Positions 55,420 to 63,982 of a DNA stretch of 64,000 nucleotides are shown here, piece by piece. The notes under the pieces are model-generated. The model searched no databases. It saw only the letters and a program-made list of their open reading frames with translations, and had not been told where the DNA came from. The DNA is from Adlercreutzia caecimuris B7 (GTDB taxonomy: Bacteria > Actinomycetota > Coriobacteriia > Coriobacteriales > Eggerthellaceae): positions 1,074,726 to 1,138,725 of the forward strand of contig NZ_KE159646.1 in assembly GCF_000403355.2 (NCBI RefSeq), in the 5' to 3' direction. Position numbers and translations under genes: made by a program. Within the stretch, counting starts at the first letter, position 1, and each line of letters opens with the position of its first letter.

Positions 55420-55691
55420 CGATCCCTCTCCTCACGTCGTCGGTTGCTCCCATTATAGCTGCAGCGCAAAGACGCCGTCCTCGCCCGGCCCGGCTGCGCC
55501 CGAGACGCGCAAGGGCGATCAAGGGCGGCGTCTTTGCCCTGCACGGAGGGCTGCAGATCGCGGCTGCGGCACCTGTCCGCGTCCCGAGGGGCCCCGGCCG
55601 CCGGGTCGGGAGGGAGCGGCGGCCGGGAAGCCCGGGAAAGTGAGGGGCGCCCGCAGGCTGGGCGCGGCGCGCCCCTCGCGCGGTAGGCGGG
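55420..55691 (-). promoter_or_regulatory. Structured intercistronic region with internal promoter
   Basis: Between dmsB-like and torD genes. Three stems: GAGGGGCGC/GCGCCCCTC (55642-55677), CCGGCCGCC/GGCGGCCGG (55594-55626), and an 18-base pair of arms around CGCAAAGACGCCG (55460-55477 with 55526-55543, one mismatch). TATAAT on the minus strand (55452-55457) is a good -10 for torD, with a poor -35. The layout suggests partial termination and separate expression of torD and the haem protein. Confidence 0.6.
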
Positions 55692-56303
55692 CTACTGCTT
55701 CTCGTAGCGGGTGACCTCCACGGGCTCATCCTGCCACTTGGCGGTCTTCTCAGAGAGGATGTAGACCGTCGTGGGGGAAAGGCTCGCGGGATCCCACAGA
55801 TAGTGCGCGTTCTCGCCGGCGGCGGCAACGGCCTTGGAGGCCGCGCTCTCCGGGTCGTCCAGATCGCCGAAGACGCGGGCGCCGCAGCAGCAGTTGTGGA
55901 CGCAGGCCGGCTCCCAGTTCTCGTCGTTGCGACGCTGATAGCACAGCGTGCACTTCTCGATGGTATTGGTCTTCGGGTCCATGTGGCGCACACCGTAGGG
56001 GCAGCCCTTAAGGCAGCTCTCGCAGCCGATGCAGTCCTCGGTGTTCACGAGCACCACGCCGGTCTCCTCGTCGCGGTAGGAGGCGCCGGTGGGGCACACC
56101 TCGATGCAGCCGGGGTTCTCGCACTGCTGGCACTGCATGGGCAGCCAGTACATCTCGATGTCCGGGAAGGTGCCCACAGGCCCCACGGCGGACACGTGGT
56201 TGCGCACCACGCCCAGGCCCATCTGGTTCTCGTGCTTGCAGGCGGCCACGCAGGAGTCGCAGCCCGAGCAGCGGTCCAAATCGATGACAAGCGTATTTTT
56301 CAT
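55692..56303 (-). CDS. DmsB/NrfC-type four-cluster Fe-S subunit
   Basis: 203 residues. Electron-transfer subunit. Four Cys groups: CSGCDSCVAACKHEN; CQQCENPGCIEVCPTGAS; CIGCESCLKGCPYG; CTLCYQRRNDENWEPACVHNC followed by CCGAR. No signal peptide, so it is carried out with the Tat subunit. Its ATG overlaps the catalytic-subunit stop (TAATG). Confidence 0.94.
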   Translation of the reverse strand: MKNTLVIDLDRCSGCDSCVAACKHENQMGLGVVRNHVSAVGPVGTFPDIEMYWLPMQCQQCENPGCIEVCPTGASYRDEETGVVLVNTEDCIGCESCLKGCPYGVRHMDPKTNTIEKCTLCYQRRNDENWEPACVHNCCCGARVFGDLDDPESAASKAVAAAGENAHYLWDPASLSPTTVYILSEKTAKWQDEPVEVTRYEKQ

Positions 56304-59182
56304 TAGAACACATCCTTCGTCTGGGCTTCAGCGAGCATTTCGGCAGTCGGCATGAAGGGCTCGAACTCCTCGGCCTCCACCCAGATGTTCTCCGGGCGGG
56401 TGGACTTCTCGATCTTCACCGTGAAGCCGCGGTTGGTGTAGGAGCCGTAGACCTCGTTGAAGGGGGCGTCGTTCTTGGTGAGCACGTTCACGTTGCACTC
56501 GCGCCAACCGCCGGTGGGGTTGGCCTGGGAGGCGTCGTAGCACTCGGGGTTCCAGAAGCGCTCCATCCACACGGTCTTGGGGTGGACGCCCTCGGTCAGG
56601 TAGGCACGGGCGTGCACCTCGCCGCGGCGGCTCGTCACCTTCACCCAGTCCATGTGCTCGATGCCCAGCTCCTTGGCGCTGGCCGGGTTGATGCGGATCT
56701 CGGCGCAGGGGAACAGCTCGCGACTGAACGGCGCATGGCGCATGGTGCCGTGGTGGAAGTAGGGCACGCGTCCGCTCGTCAGCACGAAGGGGTACTCGGC
56801 GTCGTAGCCCGGCATGCCCTCGTACGGGCTCTCCACCGGTTCGATGGGCACGCAGATGGGGCTGTAGTCCTCGCAGGCCTCCTGGGGCTCGGGATAGCAG
56901 AACGGATACCCGTTGCGCGCCAGCTTCAGCAGGATCTGGCAGTAGGTCTCCACCTTGCGCGACTCGGTGCCGAAGCCCGCGGGCAGCCCGTCGTCGGCGA
57001 TCTCCTCATGCTGGTTGTACTTCCAGTAGTCGGGGGTGACGTGCGGCACGTACTCGTCCACATTGGCCTGCAGCGTCTCCCAGTCGGGGGCGCCGAGCGT
57101 GTCGGCCACGCCCTGCTTGACGGCGGCCTCGGTGGGGCTGCCCAGGTAGGCCGTGCCCTCGCCGAGCTCCAGGCCGCCGGGAATGTGGCCGCCCCACAGC
57201 TCGCGGCACTTCTCCACCACCTGGGCGGCCGGGATGGAGTGGGACACGGTCTCGCCGATGTGCACGCACTCGTTCTGCAGCCACTGGGTATCCAGCTGGC
57301 TCATGTTCACCATGGGCTCCTCCAGCCACTCGCGCAGCGGGAAGACCAAGTCGCACGCCTCGATGTGGAAGGAGGTGAGGTGCGGGTACTGGCCGATGAT
57401 GTAGTCCACCTCGGGGAACACGTCATACCAGGACTTCGCGTTGCCGAGCATGGCCAGCTTGTTGCCGGACATGTCGAACCACACGCGGGGCTTGTAGGGC
57501 TCGCCGGTGGCGATGGCGTTGCGCACCGTGGGAATGTGGGAGTGGCACCAGGCGTAGAGGCCCTTGTGGTCCTTCATGCCCAGGCGGTCCTGCAGCAGCT
57601 TGTTCAGGGTCTTCTGGGAATCGGGCATGACCTTGCCCAGCTCCTTGATGCGCGCCTCGTTCTCGGCGTCGGACATGCCGATGACCGCGCCCACGCCGTA
57701 CATATCGGAGAACATGCCGTCGAAGCCGTTGTTGTAGGTGAGCGGGCGCGTCGGCGCGGCAACCTCGCCGGTGGGGCCGAACACACCGGAGGCCTTCTTG
57801 GTCATGGTAACGCCGGGCTTGTTGATGCGGCCCATGATGGAGTCCAGGCCCATGCAGCCCAGCGGCACCTGGGAGGCCGACTCGGTCATGTCGGAGGCCA
57901 CGCCGTTGGCGATGCCGCCGTTGTTCTCCACGTACAGCTTGATGGCCGCCTCGATCTTGTCGGCCTGGAGCCAGCACTCCTCGGCGGTCTTCTCGAGCGT
58001 CCAGGGCTCGGCCTCCTCCTTGTAGATCTGGCCGGCCGTCTTGTACTGCTTACCGTTGAACTCGCCGGCCCAGAAGACCTCCGGATCCACCGTCGCGTCG
58101 GCCGGAGCGGAGTACTCGAAGGGAGCCACGGCGTTCGTCTTCAGATCGAAGCACACATAGGCCGGGGTGTTCTCGGGCGTGGTCTGCTGGAAGTCGGGGA
58201 ACAGCTCCTGGGCCTTCACCGGCAGCTTGGTATCCGGGTCGATGAGGAAGGGTAGGTTGGTCCAGTACTTCGTGAACTCCTCGTCGTAGAGCTTGTTCTC
58301 GAAGATGTAGCGGAACCACGAGAGCAGCAGCTTCGTATCGGTGCCGGGACGCACGGGCAGCCACACGTCGGCCTTCACGGCGTCGGGCGAGAAGTTCGGG
58401 TCCACGACTACGGTCTTCACGCCGGCGGCGCGAAGCTCCGCCATGCCGCGGCCCGACTCGGCCGTCTCGGACACCGAGGGCTGGGCGCCCCAGATGACAA
58501 CGACCTCGGTCTTGTTGTCAGTTACCTTGAAGATCTCCTGCACGGCGTTGTCGGCAATGGACTGGTCGTCGCCGCCGTAGAAGAGCTTCGACATGGACCA
58601 GCGGGGCAGGTAGCACTGGGCGCAGCCCGGCTCGAACACCGTGGGGCTGCCGAAGGCCATGGGCAGTGTCATGGCCTCCATAAACGAGTAGGACCCGCCG
58701 CCGCCCACGCTGGCGAAGAAAGCGTAGTTGCCGTACTGGTCGATGGCCTCCTTGATGTGGGTGGCCGCCTCGGTGATGGCCTCATCCCAGGAGATGACCT
58801 CCCATTTGTTCTCGCCGCGCTCGCCGGCTCGGCGCAGCGGGTGCAGGATGCGGCGGGGGCTGTACATGGTGTGCAGCTGGTTCAGGCCCTTGATGCAGAG
58901 CGAGCCGCGCGAGACCGGAGCCTCGGGATCGCCCTCGAGCTTCACCACCACGCCGTCTTTCATGTAGGCGATAGCCGGGCACATCTGAATGCAGCCGTGG
59001 CAGCTCGTGCGAACGCGCGTGAGCCCCTCGGTGCTCGATACCGCATCGCCGGTGCCGGCGAGCCCCTCCTCGGGGGCCGCGTCCTGCATGCAGCCGGCCA
59101 TGGAGGCGCCCACAGCCGCCGCCGCGCCCGCCAGCGCGGACACCTTGACGAAGCTGCGCCGTGTCAAACTGGTCTTTGACAT
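56303..59182 (-). CDS. Tat-exported molybdopterin oxidoreductase, catalytic subunit (DMSO reductase family)
   Basis: 959 residues. Tat leader LTRRSFVKVSALAGAAAAVG with lipobox-like SMAGC (residue 31). An N-terminal [4Fe-4S] set at Cys61, 64, 68 and 96 (CHGCIQMC...SLC). Cys187 or Cys190 in FEPGCAQCYLPRW is the likeliest molybdenum ligand. Later blocks (VVIWGAQPS; GVKTVVVDPNFSPDAVKADVWLPVRPGTD; FVLTSGRVPYFHHGTMR; ELGIEHMDWVKVTSRRGE) fit bis-MGD binding. The family includes DMSO/TMAO reductases and the catechol dehydroxylases of Eggerthellaceae. The acceptor here cannot be named. Confidence 0.92.
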   Translation of the reverse strand: MSKTSLTRRSFVKVSALAGAAAAVGASMAGCMQDAAPEEGLAGTGDAVSSTEGLTRVRTSCHGCIQMCPAIAYMKDGVVVKLEGDPEAPVSRGSLCIKGLNQLHTMYSPRRILHPLRRAGERGENKWEVISWDEAITEAATHIKEAIDQYGNYAFFASVGGGGSYSFMEAMTLPMAFGSPTVFEPGCAQCYLPRWSMSKLFYGGDDQSIADNAVQEIFKVTDNKTEVVVIWGAQPSVSETAESGRGMAELRAAGVKTVVVDPNFSPDAVKADVWLPVRPGTDTKLLLSWFRYIFENKLYDEEFTKYWTNLPFLIDPDTKLPVKAQELFPDFQQTTPENTPAYVCFDLKTNAVAPFEYSAPADATVDPEVFWAGEFNGKQYKTAGQIYKEEAEPWTLEKTAEECWLQADKIEAAIKLYVENNGGIANGVASDMTESASQVPLGCMGLDSIMGRINKPGVTMTKKASGVFGPTGEVAAPTRPLTYNNGFDGMFSDMYGVGAVIGMSDAENEARIKELGKVMPDSQKTLNKLLQDRLGMKDHKGLYAWCHSHIPTVRNAIATGEPYKPRVWFDMSGNKLAMLGNAKSWYDVFPEVDYIIGQYPHLTSFHIEACDLVFPLREWLEEPMVNMSQLDTQWLQNECVHIGETVSHSIPAAQVVEKCRELWGGHIPGGLELGEGTAYLGSPTEAAVKQGVADTLGAPDWETLQANVDEYVPHVTPDYWKYNQHEEIADDGLPAGFGTESRKVETYCQILLKLARNGYPFCYPEPQEACEDYSPICVPIEPVESPYEGMPGYDAEYPFVLTSGRVPYFHHGTMRHAPFSRELFPCAEIRINPASAKELGIEHMDWVKVTSRRGEVHARAYLTEGVHPKTVWMERFWNPECYDASQANPTGGWRECNVNVLTKNDAPFNEVYGSYTNRGFTVKIEKSTRPENIWVEAEEFEPFMPTAEMLAEAQTKDVF

Positions 59183-59210
59183 AGAATTTCCTCTCCTCTT
59201 ACGTTGCTTG

Positions 59211-59987
59211 CTATGCTTGTCCGTCTACCTTTAGTTCTTCCAGAAACTCCCTTCCCTCCTCGGTCAACGTCCAACCATCTTTCCAAACCAGAGCGCCTGC
59301 GCGCTCGAGCTTGTCCACGAAAACTGAGGGCTGCATCGTCTCCGCGCGCCCGTCGATGACGGTCTGCAGCGCGGGACGCCCGTCCAGAAATACTTCTATG
59401 TCGCGGTAGGGCCGCGCCTGGCCGGCCACGTATTCCAAAAGCTCGCGGTAAGTGTCCGCCCGGCCGGGATCCAGGCCCAGCAGATCCACCAGGCGCGCCT
59501 GGGGTCGGTTGTACTCCACGAAGTAGGCGCCCGCCTCGGTGGTCTTGAAGGAGATGGCGGCCACCAGGTCGTCCACCTCGTCTTCGGTGAGGCCCTCCTT
59601 CTGCACCGCGGTCACGGGCTCGCCGGCTTCGTCGCGCTCGACAAGCTCCAAGCCGTGAGCCTTCACGAGCGAGGTGAGCAGGTAGTACTGGTTCTGCGTG
59701 GCCAGATTGAACTGGGGCAGGGCCGCGATGAAGTCCTCGGCCTCGCGCAGCGGGCGCTCCGTCTCGCAGAAGGCGAGCGTCTTGTAGAGGATCTCGCGGT
59801 TCAGGGGATGCCGCATTACCGTGCGGTTCAGCGCCGCGAGCTTCTCCTCGAAGGTGAGCTCGGCGGCGCAGGGCAGATCCTCGGCGCTCATGGAGCGGTC
59901 GTCGACGGGCGTCTCCTCGGCATCGGAGGACTCGTCGAAGCCTCCGGAAACTGCCAACGTCTCGGATTCAAATCGAACATCAGTCAT
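59211..59987 (-). CDS. Unrecognised accessory protein with winged-helix-like segments
   Basis: 258 residues. First gene of the molybdoenzyme operon, 28 bases before the catalytic subunit. Acidic leader (1-42), a helical part (HPLNREILYKTLAFCETERP; LREAEDFIAALPQFN), a middle with EGLTEDEVDDLVAAISFKTT, and a C-terminal winged-helix-like end (FVDKLERAGALVWKDGWTLT then EEGREFLEEL). No cysteine cluster, signal peptide or membrane segment. It could be a second maturation factor or a DNA-binding protein. No clear Shine-Dalgarno at the ATG; a later start is possible. Confidence 0.7.
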   Translation of the reverse strand: MTDVRFESETLAVSGGFDESSDAEETPVDDRSMSAEDLPCAAELTFEEKLAALNRTVMRHPLNREILYKTLAFCETERPLREAEDFIAALPQFNLATQNQYYLLTSLVKAHGLELVERDEAGEPVTAVQKEGLTEDEVDDLVAAISFKTTEAGAYFVEYNRPQARLVDLLGLDPGRADTYRELLEYVAGQARPYRDIEVFLDGRPALQTVIDGRAETMQPSVFVDKLERAGALVWKDGWTLTEEGREFLEELKVDGQA

Positions 59988-60248
59988 AGCATGCGCGCAT
60001 CGAATGATGCGCCCCTCCCCTCTTTATGCGATTCTCCTCACCGCGCCGCCCCGCAGCCTCCGCAATCCCGCGGAACGCTCCCCCGAGGCGGCCCTCATCA
60101 TGGCCCCCACTATAGGCGCAGAAGTCCCGGCAAGGCCACCCGCAGACTGTCTGAAATTGCCGAATTCGCTGTGAAATTCCTCACGCAACATGGGTGAGTG
60201 ACATTGTTGATCAGGGAAAACTCACCGCACATTTTAAAGTGCAGATAA
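59988..60248. promoter_or_regulatory. Control region upstream of molybdoenzyme operon
   Basis: About 260 bases, richer in A+T at 60160-60250. GGTGAG...CTCACC (around 60192-60225) and GCACATTTTAAAGTGC (60227-60242) are small inverted repeats that could be operator sites. I could not settle a promoter. Confidence 0.4.
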
Positions 60249-60283
60249 GAGGAGGGCAGCTGTACGCGCGCCGCCCTCCCTCG
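60249..60283 (-). terminator. Probable terminator of modABC
   Basis: On the minus strand GAGGGAGGGCGGC pairs imperfectly with GCTGCCCTCCTC, followed by TTATCT. It starts eight bases past the modC stop. Confidence 0.65.
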
Positions 60284-60290
60284 TTACCGC

Positions 60291-61397
60291 CTAACGCCCC
60301 ACCAGATACACTTTATCCGGCGGGATGCGAACCCACAGCTCGTCGCCCACCTCGGGCAGCGCCTGCTCCGGCTCGCGCTTGCTCACGCGCCAGAACAGGT
60401 GCTGGTGCAGATAGCTCATCTCGTTGTCGTCGAAGCTCACGGCCGCGTCTTTCGGATCGCGGTCGAGGAAGGCCAAAAGCACCGTGCGCTCGAAGCGCGA
60501 GTCGCTCGTGCGGTCCACCCGCATGCGGTAGCAGTTCTCCCCCGGCCCCTCCACGCGTTCTAGATAGAAGGCGCGCACGCCGAGGCACGCCACGTCGGCC
60601 GCCACCTCCTGCGCGCAGCGCACGTCCACCCCCCAGCGGGGCGCGTGCACGCAATGGGAGCCCGTGCGCACAACCGGCACGGCGTTCTTGCAGCCCGACA
60701 GCTTCAGGCCCGCCACCGACTGGGGGCGGTTCACCAGATCGTCCCCTGAGCCCATCTCCACGATATGCCCCGCCTCCACCACCGCGATGCGGTCGCAAAA
60801 GCGCAGCGACTCGTCGATATCGTGGCTCACATAGAGGATCGTCCCCTCGTAGGCATCGAACAGGCTCACGAGATTCTGCTCGAGCACGCCTTTCAGATGG
60901 GCGTCCAGGGCGCTGAAGGGCTCGTCCAGCATGAGGATGCCGGGCCGGGCCGCCAGCATGCGCGCCAGCGCCACGCGCTGCTGCTGTCCGCCCGAGAGCT
61001 GCGCCGGATAGCGTTGGCCGAAGCCGCGCAGGCCGAAGCGTTCCAGTTCCTCGGAGATGACCCGCGCCCGCTCTTCTTTTCCCACCTCGCGCCCGATGCC
61101 GGCGCCGATATTGTCGGCCACGGTGAGGTTCGGGAAGAGCATGTAGTTCTGGAACAGCAGCGCCGTCTTGCGCTGCTGTGGCGTGAGGTTCACCCCTGCT
61201 GCCGAGTCGAAGAACACCCGGTCGTTCACGACGATGCGCCCCTCATCGGGGGTCTCGATGCCGGCGATGCAGCGCAGGGTGAGGCTCTTGCCGCACCCCG
61301 AAGCTCCGAGAAAGCCCAAGGTCTCGTCTCCGGCCTCGAAGGCCACATCCAGCGTGAACGAGCCGTAGCTCTTGCGAATGTTCACCGTAAGGCTCAT
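60291..61397 (-). CDS. modC: Molybdate ABC transporter ATP-binding protein
   Basis: 368 residues. Walker A LGASGCGKSLTLRC near residue 32, LTPQQRKTALLFQNYMLFPN, signature LSGGQQQRVALARML, Walker B LMLDEPFSALD, switch VSHDIDESLRF. The C-terminal 130 residues carry a TOBE-like regulatory region (LGVRAFYLERVEGPGENCYR; ELWVRIPPDKVYLV). ATG overlaps the modB stop (ATGA). Molybdate is inferred from modA/modB and context; tungstate is possible. Confidence 0.9.
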   Translation of the reverse strand: MSLTVNIRKSYGSFTLDVAFEAGDETLGFLGASGCGKSLTLRCIAGIETPDEGRIVVNDRVFFDSAAGVNLTPQQRKTALLFQNYMLFPNLTVADNIGAGIGREVGKEERARVISEELERFGLRGFGQRYPAQLSGGQQQRVALARMLAARPGILMLDEPFSALDAHLKGVLEQNLVSLFDAYEGTILYVSHDIDESLRFCDRIAVVEAGHIVEMGSGDDLVNRPQSVAGLKLSGCKNAVPVVRTGSHCVHAPRWGVDVRCAQEVAADVACLGVRAFYLERVEGPGENCYRMRVDRTSDSRFERTVLLAFLDRDPKDAAVSFDDNEMSYLHQHLFWRVSKREPEQALPEVGDELWVRIPPDKVYLVGR

Positions 61398-62878
61398 CGC
61401 GCGCCCCCTTCCACGCCCCGCGCCGTATCTTCCAAGCGCTCGACGGCTCCCCCGCCGCAGGCCGGACCGGCTGCCGTCACTTCCGTCACGCGAGCCACGC
61501 CGCGCCTCCGCCCCCGACCGCCGCGGCGCCCCTCGCGCGGGGGCTTCGGCGAGCGTCCGTCGGACGGCGCCTTTTCGCGGTAGCGCGTCGTGTGGCGGCT
61601 CCACAAGTTGATGAACAGGATGACCATGAAGCTGAACACCATGAGCACGATAGTCCAGAACCACGTGGCCGCCTGGTTGCCGTTCATCCACTCGAAGTAG
61701 ATGGCGATGGGGATGGTGCGCGTGCTGCCCAGCTGGTTGCCCGCCAGAAACAGCGTGCAGCCGAACTCGCCCAGAGCACGGGCGAAGGCGAGTACCGTGC
61801 CCGAGGCAATGGACGACCACGCCAGGGGCAGCATAAGCCGCACGAAGATGCGCCCGTCGGACCACCCGAGTGTGCGAGCGGCATCCAACATGTTCGGGTC
61901 CAGGCTCTCGAAGGCGCCGCGCGCGCTGCGGTACATGAGCGGAAAGGCCACCACCACGGCGGCGATCACCGTAGCCTGCCAGCTGAAGGCCAAAGGGAAC
62001 CCCACATCCTGGAAGAAGCGGCCGAAGGCGGTGTTACGGCCCAAGAGCATGAGCAGCAGAAAGCCGCATACCGTGGGCGGCAGCACCATGGGAATGGTGA
62101 AGATGGTGTCGAAGATGTCCTGGGCGCGCTTGGAGAGGCGCAGGGTGAAGTACGCCGCCGCAAGCCCCAGGAAGAACACGAACACGATGGCCACGCCGCA
62201 GGTCTTGAGCGTCACCCACAAAGGCGAGTAATCCATGTTAGCCAGGAAGTCCGCTAACTGCTCCAAGGGGCCGCCCGCGCTCGCGATGACGGCATCATCG
62301 GCGGCCACGAGCATGCACGAGTCCATCTGGGCCGGTCGCACCTCCGCCTTCACGTCGAAGGCATCGTCGGGCCCGGCGATCACCACATAGTAGTAGCCCT
62401 CCTTCAGCTCGCGCCCGAACCCGAAGGTTGCCTCTCCCACCTCATAGGTCGTCTCGCTCGTGAAGTGCCACGTCTCCTGACGAGCCAGAGCCACGTTGCC
62501 CTTGGAAAGGCCCTCGTCCAAAGGCTCCAGATAGTCCTTCAGCAGCTGCTGGGCCTCGGCATCCGCAAGATCGATGTCGAACCGCTCGCACCACGGCTGC
62601 GGCACGTAGACCACCGCGTAGTCCGCCGTATTCACCGCGACCAGCATATCGGGCCCGTCGAGCCGATAGGTGTAGCCGTAGTACACCTCATCGATGGCGC
62701 GATTCGAGCCCACTTGGGAACGCTGGAAGCCCTCCACAGCATAGGCCGCGCCCTCAATGCGGGCCGCGTCGCCATCGGCCGAGACGTCCACCTCCGATGT
62801 CTCGTCGGCCCATGCCGTCGTCGCGCCGAACACGCACGTGCACGCCACGGCCACGGCGAGCAAGCAGCGTCGCAGCAT
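61394..62878 (-). CDS. modB: Molybdate ABC permease fused to an exported N-terminal domain
   Basis: 494 residues, about twice a normal ModB. Residues 1-24 form a signal (MLRRCLLAVAVACTCVFGAT, then TAWA). Residues 25-215 form a soluble domain that would be outside the membrane (VYYGYTYRLDGPDMLVAVNT; RELKEGYYYVVIAGPDDAF). Residues 220-435 are a typical ModB (FTIPMVLPPTVCGFLLLMLL; DAARTLGWSDGRIFVRLMLP; ALGEFGCTLFLAGN). The last 60 are a basic tail (PPREGRRGGRGRRRGVAR). GGAGGAG lies five bases before the ATG. Confidence 0.88.
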   Translation of the reverse strand: MLRRCLLAVAVACTCVFGATTAWADETSEVDVSADGDAARIEGAAYAVEGFQRSQVGSNRAIDEVYYGYTYRLDGPDMLVAVNTADYAVVYVPQPWCERFDIDLADAEAQQLLKDYLEPLDEGLSKGNVALARQETWHFTSETTYEVGEATFGFGRELKEGYYYVVIAGPDDAFDVKAEVRPAQMDSCMLVAADDAVIASAGGPLEQLADFLANMDYSPLWVTLKTCGVAIVFVFFLGLAAAYFTLRLSKRAQDIFDTIFTIPMVLPPTVCGFLLLMLLGRNTAFGRFFQDVGFPLAFSWQATVIAAVVVAFPLMYRSARGAFESLDPNMLDAARTLGWSDGRIFVRLMLPLAWSSIASGTVLAFARALGEFGCTLFLAGNQLGSTRTIPIAIYFEWMNGNQAATWFWTIVLMVFSFMVILFINLWSRHTTRYREKAPSDGRSPKPPREGRRGGRGRRRGVARVTEVTAAGPACGGGAVERLEDTARGVEGGAR

Positions 62879-62970
62879 ATCGCTCCTCCTCCACCGGCGC
62901 CGGGTTCGGCCCGGGCGCCCTGAAACGTCTCCTCGGGCAGCGCGGTTCCGCCGCACGCCCTCCTCACATG

Positions 62971-62998
62971 GCGAACGGGGCGCTTCGGCCCCGTTCGC
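62971..62998 (-). repeat. Stable stem-loop between modA and modB
   Basis: Perfect 11-bp stem GCGAACGGGGC/GCCCCGTTCGC with six-base loop. No T run. Sits in the 150-base modA-modB gap and probably stabilises modA mRNA or limits read-through to modBC. Confidence 0.7.
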
Positions 62999-63028
62999 AC
63001 TCGCAATGCTATTGTCTCACAAAAGAGG

Positions 63029-63982
63029 CTACTCCGTCGCCATGTCGAAGCCCCACTCCTGCCAGATCTTGGCGCAGTCCTCATCGGTCATGCACCACTC
63101 CAGGAAAGCCCGGGCTGCCTCGGCGTGCTCGCTCTGGGCCGTGACAGCGCCCGGATAGGTGATGGCCTTATGGGTGTCGTCCGGCACCACCGAGCAGATG
63201 GTCACGCCGCCCATGCGGTACACGTCCGAGGTGTACACCATGGCCAAATCCACATCGCCCGTCTCGGCGTACTTGCACACGTCGCCCACCTTGCCGCCGA
63301 GGGTCACCTTGTCCTTCAGCGCATCGGAGAACTCGCCGCCCTTGCCGGTCGCATCGGCCCCGGTCGCGCCGTCGGGCTCAATGTAGGCGCCCACGGTGCT
63401 GAGGGCCTGGCAGGCGTAGTTGCCGGCCGGCACGTTCTCATCGCCCACGGAAAGCGTGTAGGTGCCGGCGGCCACGTCCTCCAGCGTCACGTCGGTGTCG
63501 GCCAACTCGCCGCCCTCCTTGGTCACGAACACGAGCTGGTTGGTGAACATGGTGTTGCGCGTGGCCTCGTCCACATAGCCGGCCTCAACGGCATCGTCCA
63601 TGGTGCCCTTGGAGGCCGTGATGAGGATGTCAGCGTACTGACCGGCGCCGAGCATCTCGTTCAGCGTGCCTGAAGCCTCGTACTGGGTGTCGCCGAAGGT
63701 GACGTTGGGGTTCTGCTGGGTATAGAGCTCCTGGGCCTCGACCATGGCCTTCGTCAGCGAATTGGCAGCGAAGATCTGCAGGGTCACCGCCTCGCCGGCC
63801 GGCTCGCCCGCAGGCCCGGCCCCCTGCGTCTTCGCGGCCGACGACCCCCCGCCCGCTCCGGCATCAGACGCGCTGCCGTTCTCCTGCGCGCCGTCGCCGC
63901 CGGCACAGCCGCCGAGGCCAAGGGCAGCCACCATCATCGTCGCCGACAGGGCGGCAAACATCCTCCGGGTCATTTTCCTCAT
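63029..63982 (-). CDS. modA: Molybdate ABC transporter substrate-binding lipoprotein
   Basis: 317 residues. Lipoprotein leader MTRRMFAALSATMMVAALGL with lipobox LGGC; twin Arg suggests Tat export. A Gly/Ala/Ser linker follows, then a ModA fold: LQIFAANSLTKAMVEAQELY (first oxyanion-binding Ser), YEASGTLNEMLGAGQYADIL (second Ser), LSVGDENVPAGNYACQAL, and GDVDLAMVYTSDVYRMGG. GGAGG lies four bases before the ATG. First gene of modABC; the promoter is beyond the window. Confidence 0.93.
   Translation of the reverse strand: MRKMTRRMFAALSATMMVAALGLGGCAGGDGAQENGSASDAGAGGGSSAAKTQGAGPAGEPAGEAVTLQIFAANSLTKAMVEAQELYTQQNPNVTFGDTQYEASGTLNEMLGAGQYADILITASKGTMDDAVEAGYVDEATRNTMFTNQLVFVTKEGGELADTDVTLEDVAAGTYTLSVGDENVPAGNYACQALSTVGAYIEPDGATGADATGKGGEFSDALKDKVTLGGKVGDVCKYAETGDVDLAMVYTSDVYRMGGVTICSVVPDDTHKAITYPGAVTAQSEHAEAARAFLEWCMTDEDCAKIWQEWGFDMATE

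Noticed and set aside
56582..58255. 557-codon frame antisense to the molybdopterin subunit
   Set aside because: Mirror of a conserved enzyme gene; repetitive His/Val/Leu/Gly composition.
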